Shown here: positions 1 through 5,777 of the stretch, piece after piece
Numbering within the stretch: position 1 is the stretch's first letter
Layout of the letters: each line of letters begins with the position of its first letter
NCBI GenBank assembly: GCA_009773495.1
Contig: WSXW01000019.1
Location: 1 to 32,776, forward strand
Source of the DNA: Bacillota bacterium
Lineage (GTDB): Bacteria > Bacillota > UBA994
Direction of reading: 5' to 3'
DNA: 32,776 nucleotides
Notes under the pieces: generated by a model
The model's input: the letters and a program-made list of their open reading frames with translations, nothing else
What the model was told of the DNA's origin: nothing
The model's database searches: none
Program-made: the position numbers and the translations under genes

Positions 1-437
1 GAGAGGAGATGTTTAGCCTCGTTGTTTCCAAGCCCCTGTCGATCCAAAAAAAGAACCCCACTGGCGAAGGCAACTCAGCCTCTCGCCTCATTACCATGCC
101 CTCAAACAGCAAGGCATCGAGTCGTAGCAAGCATACTCTCAACACAACCCCTGAGAATTATCCTATTAACCTAGCTGCTGCAATGCTTTATGCCTCGACG
201 TAGGTGAAAAAAACGCCAAACACGAGTGAGAGGCGTGAGCCTCTCCTCTACTCTACTGGTTTACTTTTTTCACGAGAGGATAAAGAGTCGCATAAATGCT
301 ACTTTCTTGACTAGTAAACCCATTTGCAGTCGTACTGGTTCTGGGATTAGATTTAGAAGGATGCTGCTTGTATGGCTGTAGCTATGCTCTAGGGCCGATA
401 TTCATCGGTCCAGACATCATTTGAATACGCTATACAG
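1..437. other. Non-coding stretch without a convincing gene
   Basis: No open frame here has both a good ribosome binding site and protein-like composition. The longest, on the plus strand at 9-203, has its purine-rich site directly against the ATG and resembles no family I know. The stretch holds a nested inverted repeat at 204-273 and a short hairpin at about 392-411 (GGGCCGAT / ATCGGTCC with one G-U pair). The left edge on the minus strand is open for about 35 codons and could be the start of something outside the window, but I cannot identify it. Confidence 0.5.
204..273. repeat. Nested inverted repeat
   Basis: The outer arms are GTGAAAAAA (204-212) and TTTTTTCAC (265-273), a perfect 9-base match. 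Inside lies a second hairpin, GAGAGGC-GTGA-GCCTCTC (about 228-245). The inner hairpin followed by T-rich sequence could act as a weak terminator on either strand. Alternatively the whole may be a small palindromic element. No flanking gene clarifies its role. Confidence 0.45.
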
Positions 438-556
438 AAGGGTCAACTGAGGACGGAACTGGCAGCCGTCGCTCCGTGCAAGCGGTTAAGAGATGCAGGA
501 AGGTCACCCTGCCCTTGACTCTTCAACACTAGTCCGCAGCTTTGGCTGCGGGCTTT
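438..556 (+). ncRNA. Candidate structured RNA with intrinsic terminator
   Basis: A closing stem, AAGGGTCAA (438-446) with TTGACTCTT (515-523), encloses three possible hairpins. These are GACGG/CCGTC (452-456/466-470), CGCT/AGCG with a 7-base loop (470-473/481-484), and GCAGG/CCTGC (495-499/508-512). This is followed at 534-556 by a GC-rich hairpin and CTTTTGTC, a typical intrinsic terminator. The layout resembles a small RNA or a riboswitch, but I do not recognise the class and no co-directional gene follows within 370 bases. The stems were found by eye, without any energy calculation or covariation, and hairpins of this size also arise by chance. Confidence 0.3.
534..556 (+). terminator. Intrinsic terminator
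   Basis: CCGCAGC-TTT-GGCTGCGG followed by GCTTTTGTC. It is oriented for plus-strand transcription, although the only candidate transcript upstream is the putative structured RNA. Confidence 0.6.
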
Positions 557-590
557 TGTCTTGCGCTTCAGGGGTGAAGCGGCCTTTTTA

Positions 591-630
591 GACAAAGGGG
601 ACAGTCGTCTTGCGGACTGCCCCCTTTGTC
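591..630. repeat. Long near-perfect inverted repeat
   Basis: The left arm GACAAAGGGGACAGTC (591-606) matches the reverse complement of the right arm (about 615-630) apart from one base and a bulge. The loop is about 8 bases. There is no T-run directly after it on either strand, so a terminator role is not obvious. Hairpins of this GGGGACAGTC type occur as dispersed palindromes in some bacterial genomes, and a RAYT-like gene lies elsewhere in the window, but a link between them is only inference. Confidence 0.5.
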
Positions 631-644
631 CGGTAGCTGCAAGA

Positions 645-676
645 CTAAAAAGCTCCCCTGCATGTGCAGGAGAGCT
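645..676 (-). terminator. Intrinsic terminator of the tRNA-Leu(CAA) transcript
   Basis: On the minus strand AGCTCTCCTGCA-CA-TGCAGGGGAGCT forms a 12-bp stem with one G-U pair and is followed by TTTTTAG. It lies just downstream of the tRNA. Confidence 0.85.
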
Positions 677-693
677 CTTAAATGTGAAATTAA

Positions 694-778
694 TGGTGCC
701 GAAGGCCGGACTCGAACCGGCACGTCCAGAGGACGCTTGATTTTGAGTCAAGTGCGTCTGCCATTCCGCCACTTCGGC
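694..778 (-). tRNA. tRNA-Leu (anticodon CAA)
   Basis: The acceptor stem GCCGAAG/CTTCGGC, a long variable arm, a T-loop GTTCGAGTC and an encoded CCA end are all visible on the minus strand. The anticodon loop CTCAAAA gives CAA, which reads UUG leucine codons. The class II size of 85 bases fits leucine. Confidence 0.96.
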
Positions 779-792
779 ACGTGTGCTTAAAA

Positions 793-821
793 ATTATAGC
801 ATGCGGATGCTGTGAAATCAA
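793..821 (-). promoter_or_regulatory. Sigma-A promoter of tRNA-Leu(CAA)
   Basis: On the minus strand TTGATT (816-821) and TATAAT (793-798) are separated by 17 bases, ending about 14 bases before the mature tRNA. Confidence 0.75.
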
Positions 822-935
822 TAGATGCTTAATTGGCAACATCGCCAGCATATACTAGGGTTTTGAGTCCCTTGCGCAGTCAATACTAAACATGGTTCGT
901 GCGAAAGCGAATCAAAAAAACGATGGAGGTGTGCT

Positions 936-1463
936 GTGACAATTGCCAACGAATTAGCAATGTGTTTATCGAGTATTGAGGGTGCAGCTGCAGACTTAAA
1001 GTCTTTTAGTCTTCAAACTCAGGACCAGCAGGCTAAGCAGATGTTCCAACAGTTAGCAAATACTATGGATCATGCTGTACAGCAGCTTAAGGGTCGCTTG
1101 GACTACGTTATGCAGGAAGAACCTCAATACCGCAATGAGATCGGCGGCACCTATAGCATGTCTACTTGGACTCAAGGTGGCGGAGCAAAAACAGGCCAGG
1201 GAAGCGGCGGTTTTGGCACCACTACAGGGACTGGGGGCGGCATGAACATGGGTGGCATGGGCGGCAGCATGGGTGGAACCACTCTGGGTGGCAACACCAT
1301 GGGGAGCACAAACATGAGCCAGGGTACAACTCGTGGCACCAACACTGGGCAAGGGTCCACATTCGGCAATCCCACGATGCCTACGAACCCTACTAAGACT
1401 ACAGGCATTGGTAACAAAAACAGCGGCAAGAAGCAGAAGACAAACACGGACAAGTCCTACTAA
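936..1463 (+). CDS. DUF1657 protein with Gly/Met/Thr-rich C-terminal tail
   Basis: Residues 1 to about 70 match the DUF1657 family: a small helical domain with a run of Gln- and Leu-rich heptads, opening MTIANELAMCLSSIEG. The family normally ends there at about 65-70 residues. Here a further 105 residues are low complexity and rich in Gly, Met, Thr, Asn and Ser, with repeated MGG/GGxM/MGST units and a basic end (KKQKTN). DUF1657 genes are known next to spoVA-type and DUF421 genes in spore formers, which fits the DUF421 gene 100 bases downstream, so a spore role is inferred; the biochemical function is unknown. The GTG start at 936 is chosen for GGAGGT at 925-930. The tail is read in one unbroken frame, so it is not an obvious frameshift product, but its composition differs from its neighbours. 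Confidence 0.85.
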   Translation: MTIANELAMCLSSIEGAAADLKSFSLQTQDQQAKQMFQQLANTMDHAVQQLKGRLDYVMQEEPQYRNEIGGTYSMSTWTQGGGAKTGQGSGGFGTTTGTGGGMNMGGMGGSMGGTTLGGNTMGSTNMSQGTTRGTNTGQGSTFGNPTMPTNPTKTTGIGNKNSGKKQKTNTDKSY

Positions 1464-1477
1464 CCTCTTAGTCGTGT

Positions 1478-1510
1478 GGGCCGACTCTGAACATATGGGT
1501 CGGCCCTTAA
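1478..1510 (+). terminator. Hairpin terminator after the DUF1657 gene
   Basis: GGGCCGAC and GTCGGCCC pair around a 13-base loop, followed by TTAATTT. The T-run is modest, so some read-through to the DUF421 gene is possible. Confidence 0.6.
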
Positions 1511-1565
1511 TTTGCAGTGCTCAATGTTTTCGATATAAGGGCACAATAGGCATGGAGGTGCGGCA

Positions 1566-2489
1566 ATGGTTGCGTTACAGGTATTACTACGTACGATTTT
1601 ATCGTTTGCTTTTTTATTGCTGATGGTGCGCCTCGTGGGCAAACAGCAACTGAGTCAGATGACCTTTTTCGACTTCATTTCAGGTATTACCATTGGGTCA
1701 ATAGCGGCTATAGCCGCCTCTGATCTCAATGCGGCTTGGGAACCCTGGCTGGCCTTAGCCATCTGGACGCTGTTGACCTTAGGTGCTGCCAACCTTGCGC
1801 TCTACAGTCGTCGTTTTCGCAAGGTTGTAGACGGGGAGCCGACCGTCTTAATTCACAAAGGTAAAATCCTTGAACATAACCTCGGCAAGGTGCGTTACAC
1901 TGTCGACGACTTGCGCGCGCAACTCCGCGCCAAGAATGCATTTTCTATGGCGGATGTTGAATACGCCATCCTGGAAACTACCGGCCAGCTCAGCGTGATG
2001 AAAAATCCCCGTAAGGATACTCCGATCAGAGAGGACTTTTTGCTGCTAGGCGAATACGTGGGACTCGAGACCGAGCTAGTGGTCGACGGGGAAGTAATTT
2101 ATGAGAATCTCAAGAACATAAATAAAGACGAGAAATGGCTACGTGAGATGTTGCGCTCCTATGGTGTCGAGTTTGCCAGCGAAGTCTTCTACTGCTCGGT
2201 GGACGAAAAGGGAGAAATGTATGTTGATAGATACGAAGACAAATTGCGAAACCCCAGAGACCCAAGCGATTACAAGATAGACGAATATATTAATTTCGAC
2301 CTGCCTAGAGGCAAGCTGCATTCTGCAGGGCATGCACCTAAGGGTCTATCTCAGCGGCTAAAAAGCTTCGAGAGGGATCAGACTGCTAAGGTCTATCCGC
2401 ACGCCACAAAGGTAGAGAAGCAGACTCAGGATGAAACAAAGACAACTGAAGAACTCCGGCAACGTAAAGTAAACAAAGATTTTGAATAG
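1566..2489 (+). CDS. DUF421 (YetF-type) membrane protein
   Basis: This 307-residue protein has about three hydrophobic N-terminal helices (roughly 5-25, 35-52 and 57-77), with the family's VRLVGKQQLSQMTFFDF segment, followed by the soluble YetF/DUF421 domain (about 80-225, including SVMKNPR and the WLREMLRSYG helix). The C-terminal 60 or so residues are charged and look disordered. DUF421 proteins are found in spoVA-type operons of spore formers and are inner-membrane proteins of poorly defined function. The ATG at 1566 follows GGAGGT at 1554-1559. With the upstream DUF1657 gene it forms a reduced version of the known spoVA-associated pair, without spoVAC, spoVAD or spoVAE in the window. Confidence 0.88.
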   Translation: MVALQVLLRTILSFAFLLLMVRLVGKQQLSQMTFFDFISGITIGSIAAIAASDLNAAWEPWLALAIWTLLTLGAANLALYSRRFRKVVDGEPTVLIHKGKILEHNLGKVRYTVDDLRAQLRAKNAFSMADVEYAILETTGQLSVMKNPRKDTPIREDFLLLGEYVGLETELVVDGEVIYENLKNINKDEKWLREMLRSYGVEFASEVFYCSVDEKGEMYVDRYEDKLRNPRDPSDYKIDEYINFDLPRGKLHSAGHAPKGLSQRLKSFERDQTAKVYPHATKVEKQTQDETKTTEELRQRKVNKDFE

Positions 2490-2492
2490 GCA

Positions 2493-2515
2493 AGAGCCGA
2501 CGCGTCGGCTCTTTT
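2493..2515 (+). terminator. Intrinsic terminator after the DUF421 gene
   Basis: AGAGCCGAC-GC-GTCGGCTCT followed by TTTT. The stem is compact and GC-rich, placed between two convergent genes. Confidence 0.85.
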
Positions 2516-2533
2516 GACTAGGGGAGGGGTAGG

Positions 2534-2830
2534 CTATTTGGGGAGCTCGATAACAGGTTTCTCTGAGTTTGGACGATAGAGAATGAAGTTTCGCCCCATT
2601 GTTTGCACTAGGTCAGCTGAGACACTCGCCGCTAAGGCCGAGGCTAGCTCCTTTACGTCTTGGTCATTGTTCTTAAGCACCCTAATCTTAATTAACTCTC
2701 TGGCCTCTAATGCTTCAGAGACAGAAGCTTTAACTGCTGGAGTAAGGCTTCCTTTCCCGACCTGAATAATCGGCTCATAGGGATTTGCCAAAGCTCGTAG
2801 GTAGGCTCGCTGCTTACTATTAATCATCAT
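2534..2830 (-). CDS. yhbY: YhbY-type RNA-binding protein (CRM domain)
   Basis: At 98 residues this is a single CRM domain at full family length. It has the usual opening (KQRAYLRALANPYEPIIQVGKGSLTPAV), with the loop glycines of the GKxG motif (here GKGS), a central ELIKIRVL strand and a final GRNFILYRP strand. YhbY-family proteins bind the pre-50S ribosomal subunit and assist assembly. Two adjacent ATG codons are possible starts; GGGGGTG sits 5 bases before the first and 8 before the second, so the start could be three bases later. It stands alone between a convergent DUF421 gene and a divergent transpeptidase gene. Confidence 0.93.
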   Translation of the reverse strand: MMINSKQRAYLRALANPYEPIIQVGKGSLTPAVKASVSEALEARELIKIRVLKNNDQDVKELASALAASVSADLVQTMGRNFILYRPNSEKPVIELPK

Positions 2831-2935
2831 TCACACCCCCGCCTTCTGAATTATTATATCCTTTTGTGCAGTTTCCCACAAGTTACCTCGTAAAGCTGCA
2901 TATACTACATGGGCACAACAAGTGGGGGTGTTATC

Positions 2936-4321
2936 ATGAAACGTACTACAATTGTTCTGGTTGCTCTACTGAGTATGGCTCTGAGCTTTTATGCCGGAGG
3001 GGCTCAGGCTGTATCAGGGGAGCACCGCATCGTCATTAATCTTCCAGAGTATAGGCTATACCACTATATTGGGGAGGAGCTAGTTGAAGTATATTCTATC
3101 TCAATTGGGCACATTAATTCACCTACGCCGATTTCTAGTGCTACCCGGAGGTTTGAGATTTATACAAAAATTGTAGCCCCGTGGTGGAAGAGTCCAACTA
3201 CTGGCGTTGTTATGCCACCAGGGCCGACTAATCCTTTGGGGACACGGTGGTTAGGCCTTATGACTATCGATAAGGTGACTCTAACTGGTACCGACACATG
3301 GGAGTCGCTTGCTAAAAGGTACGGCTCGTCTATAATCAGCATTTTAAACCAGAATAAACTGAAGACAGGGGCCAAAATCGTGCCTGGTATGGTGGTGGAA
3401 ATCCCGCATTCTGACGGGTATGGTATTCATGGCACCATAGTCCCTAACTCTATTGGTACTTCAGTTTCACTAGGTTGCATGCGCATGCACAATGCGGAGG
3501 TAGAGAGATTGTTTGAGGTTTTGCCGAGTGGTAAGCGAATCCCGGTGACGATTAACTACGCACCGCTGGCAGAGCGCATTGATGCTCTCACGGGAGAGCC
3601 CTACTATGAGGTTTATTACGACGTTTATAGCCGCACTAAAGATAAAGACTGGCCAGAACAGCTCGAAGCTGCCACAGGACGTATCGGAACACAACTCGGC
3701 CAATGGGTACAAAGCACTTTGAGCCAAAGGTTCAACGATAGTATCCTGATTTCGAAAAGCCCAGCCATCTACAACAATGGAGCGCTTATTGCCGTCGGTG
3801 CTCATCAGCAGGATGGTCAGTTCTTCGTCCCAGCATCTATTGTAGAGCAAATGTTAGGTGAAAGGTATGTCATATTCAATGACGCTCATTATTTAGGATC
3901 ATCAGCGATCGAGCCTGAGGCTGTGGTAATCGTTAACGACATGTTTTATTTAAGCAGTGAGATTATTCGCCAGCGCACGGGTAAAGGCCATTATTATGAG
4001 CCCATGCTTAATATGCTACAGTTCTCAACCTCACGTCTGACCGTCAATGGAGTCGTTGTGAGCTACAATCGGGTGTTTGTCCATCCAACGCTAGGAGCCA
4101 TGATCGCCATCAGCGATTTAACGGACGCTCTTGGCCTTGTGCCGGCTTATCTGCCCCAAGGTAGGGTTGATGTCGGTGGTATTATTCTCACAGGAGAGCC
4201 GTTAGGTTCGTTTGTCTATGTGACCACGAGCGAACTAGCACGACTGGATATTCGAGTTCATTGGAACCCGCGAAGCGGTGAATTAGCAGTCGTTACAGCA
4301 GGGGTTGTGCTTCAGCCGTAG
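2936..4321 (+). CDS. Secreted L,D-transpeptidase (YkuD) with an inserted LysM
   Basis: A signal peptide (residues 1-25, ending AQA) precedes a YkuD domain. The domain begins at HRIVINLPEYRLY, reaches NPLGTRWLGL (99-108) and ends with YGIHGT (His165) and SVSLGCMRM (Cys181 catalytic, Arg183). A LysM-like segment (about 112-158: TLTGTDTWESLAKRYG, ending IVPGMVVEIP) lies inside the catalytic domain, between these two halves. The remaining 250 residues contain repeated segments like copper-amine-oxidase N-terminal domains (FVPASIVEQMLG, LGAMIAISDLTDALG), common in cell-surface proteins of Clostridia. The enzyme should make 3-3 or lipoprotein-type crosslinks in peptidoglycan or the spore cortex. 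The ATG at 2936 is chosen over an upstream one at 2909 because GTGGGGGTG lies 6 bases before it and the signal peptide then starts correctly (MKRTT). Confidence 0.88.
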   Translation: MKRTTIVLVALLSMALSFYAGGAQAVSGEHRIVINLPEYRLYHYIGEELVEVYSISIGHINSPTPISSATRRFEIYTKIVAPWWKSPTTGVVMPPGPTNPLGTRWLGLMTIDKVTLTGTDTWESLAKRYGSSIISILNQNKLKTGAKIVPGMVVEIPHSDGYGIHGTIVPNSIGTSVSLGCMRMHNAEVERLFEVLPSGKRIPVTINYAPLAERIDALTGEPYYEVYYDVYSRTKDKDWPEQLEAATGRIGTQLGQWVQSTLSQRFNDSILISKSPAIYNNGALIAVGAHQQDGQFFVPASIVEQMLGERYVIFNDAHYLGSSAIEPEAVVIVNDMFYLSSEIIRQRTGKGHYYEPMLNMLQFSTSRLTVNGVVVSYNRVFVHPTLGAMIAISDLTDALGLVPAYLPQGRVDVGGIILTGEPLGSFVYVTTSELARLDIRVHWNPRSGELAVVTAGVVLQP

Positions 4322-4330
4322 TGAATTTAT

Positions 4331-4360
4331 GGGCGTCGACTACAGAGTCGGCGCCCTTTC
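4331..4360 (+). terminator. Intrinsic terminator after the transpeptidase gene
   Basis: GGGCGTCGACT-ACAG-AGTCGGCGCCC forms an 11-bp stem with one G-U pair, followed by TTTCC. Confidence 0.75.
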
Positions 4361-4377
4361 CTGTTATAATGTATAAA

Positions 4378-4403
4378 GGAACATATAATAGATACTATTC
4401 GTC
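4378..4403 (+). promoter_or_regulatory. Candidate ECF-sigma promoter (autoregulation)
   Basis: GGAAC (4378-4382) and CGTC (4400-4403) are 17 bases apart, matching the general GGAAC/CGTC form of ECF (SigW-like) promoters. It lies 30 bases before the ECF sigma gene, as expected if the factor transcribes its own operon. The assignment rests on the sequence pattern only. Confidence 0.5.
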
Positions 4404-4432
4404 AAATAGAGGGATATAAGGAGCGTGAATGG

Positions 4433-5059
4433 ATGCTCTCAGCATATGATGACGGTGAACTCATATCTAAATGCAAACAAGGAGACACCGACGCCTTTGG
4501 GCAGTTAGTGGATAAATATCAGCAAAGGGTCTATAATATAACTTTTCGTATGACAAATAACCATGAAGATGCTTTAGATTTAGCCCAAGAGAGTTTTTTG
4601 CGTGTTTATCGCGCCTTAGCATCTTTCAAAGGTGAGAGTGCTTTTAGTACTTGGATTTTTCGCATTGCAAGCAACGTCTGTTTAGATAAATTGCGCCAGA
4701 AGAAACGTCAACCGCACATTGTACTGAGTATGGACTCGCTAATGGCTGGTGAAGAGGGGGACTATCCCATCGAAATTTCCGCGGGCGAAGCTAGTAACCC
4801 TGAACAACATCTCCTGCAAGGAGAAATGCGTCGGGAGATTAGGCAAGCTCTTAACGCAGTTTCGGACGAGCATAGGTTAGTGCTAGTGCTTAGAGATATT
4901 GAGGGCTACTCTTATGAAGAAATAGCTGATATGGTAGGAGCTAACATCGGAACTATTAAATCGCGACTGAATCGGGCTAGACTAGCTCTTCGGGAAGTTC
5001 TCACTGTACGGGAACCTTTAACCTCGTCGGCACGTCTAAGAGAGCAGAAAGGAGGTTAG
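4433..5059 (+). CDS. ECF RNA polymerase sigma factor (SigW/RpoE type)
   Basis: This 208-residue protein contains sigma region 2 (about 20-90: FGQLVDKYQQRVYNITFRM, then DALDLAQESFLRVYRAL and FSTWIFRIASNVCLD) and region 4 (about 135-190: DEHRLVLVLRDIEGYSYEEIADMVGANIGTIKSRLNRAR), which reads the -10 and -35 elements. Regions 1 and 3 are absent, as in group 4 factors. AAGGAG at 4418-4423 sets the ATG at 4433. The anti-sigma gene starts 5 bases after the stop, so the two are co-transcribed. It is likely an envelope-stress or surface-signal regulator; the signal is unknown. Confidence 0.93.
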   Translation: MLSAYDDGELISKCKQGDTDAFGQLVDKYQQRVYNITFRMTNNHEDALDLAQESFLRVYRALASFKGESAFSTWIFRIASNVCLDKLRQKKRQPHIVLSMDSLMAGEEGDYPIEISAGEASNPEQHLLQGEMRREIRQALNAVSDEHRLVLVLRDIEGYSYEEIADMVGANIGTIKSRLNRARLALREVLTVREPLTSSARLREQKGG

Positions 5060-5064
5060 AGGCC

Positions 5065-5682
5065 GTGAATTGTGAATGGATAACAGAGCATATTTGTGAT
5101 ATGTTAGGAGGCCTACTAACTCCTGAAGAGCACGATGCAGTTCAGGCTCATCTAAACGTGTGTCCCGAATGCAGTTTTTTTGTGTCGGAGTTGAGGCAAG
5201 ACATGTTGTTGCTCCAAGGGCTAGGTGATGTTCCTGTACCAGTAGACCTTAAGCTTCGTATTGCCGAAGCGCTAGCTAAACCGAAGCCTCAGAAGAACCC
5301 ATGGCGCTTTTTTTTACCGCGTTTTGCCCCGGTTGCAGCTGCGGTATTAATCTCTATCTTGAGTATTAATACGATACCGGGCTATATGGCCTCGCGGGAA
5401 CAATTAACTAAAGAAACGCAGATTGACGGAGCGCCCAGACTACAAATGGCCGCCCCTGATCAACGTGGGGCTGACCCGGAAGTCGAGGGCACTGGCAACT
5501 GTACTGTTACAGACACAATTAACGCGGGCGCAAAGTTAGGTGCCGCGACAGAAGAGCTAATGACTATGTCTTTAGCGGCAGACAAGACCGAGCCCTCTCT
5601 GTGGGTGGTTTCGTCTGCGGCCGGGAGTACTGTTCTACTGTTGTGGGGAGCAGTCGTGTATCGGTGGTACAAAAAAGTATAG
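5065..5682 (+). CDS. Zinc-finger anti-sigma factor, two membrane segments
   Basis: The N-terminal ZAS zinc-finger domain is clear: His29-x3-Cys33-x2-Cys36 (HLNVCPEC). A first membrane helix follows at about 86-107. The middle (about 108-177) is a polar outside segment with two Cys-free stretches and one isolated Cys. A second hydrophobic helix (about 180-198, SAAGSTVLLLWGAVVY) ends in a basic tail. Most ZAS anti-sigmas of this type have one helix, so the C-terminal anchor is a variation. It should hold the upstream ECF factor inactive until a signal triggers release. The GTG start at 5065 follows AAGGAGG at 5049-5055. Confidence 0.87.
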   Translation: MNCEWITEHICDMLGGLLTPEEHDAVQAHLNVCPECSFFVSELRQDMLLLQGLGDVPVPVDLKLRIAEALAKPKPQKNPWRFFLPRFAPVAAAVLISILSINTIPGYMASREQLTKETQIDGAPRLQMAAPDQRGADPEVEGTGNCTVTDTINAGAKLGAATEELMTMSLAADKTEPSLWVVSSAAGSTVLLLWGAVVYRWYKKV

Positions 5683-5690
5683 CAAAATAA

Positions 5691-5729
5691 AGCGAGTAGG
5701 CTCTGCGAACAGTAGCCTACTCGCTTTTT
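5691..5729 (+). terminator. Intrinsic terminator of the sigma/anti-sigma operon
   Basis: AGCGAGTAGGCT pairs perfectly with AGCCTACTCGCT around an 11-base loop and is followed by TTTT. Confidence 0.93.
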
Positions 5730-5777
5730 GTAGTATACTAGCGGTAGCAATAATTAGTAATGATGAGGAGGCTATGT

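Noticed and set aside
1-70. Minus-strand similarity to the 5' end of tmRNA (GGATCGACAGGGG after GGGG)
   Set aside because: Typical tmRNA has GGATTCGAC with about 7 bases after the GGGG; here one T is missing and the spacing is 10. The rest lies outside the window, so it cannot be tested here.
9-203. Plus-strand open frame of 64 codons
   Set aside because: The purine site abuts the ATG, the product has no recognisable family features, and the region looks non-coding.
443-772. Minus-strand open frame of 109 codons
   Set aside because: It reads through the tRNA-Leu(CAA) and its terminator; the MAEWQTHLTQN-type start is a known tRNA translation artefact.
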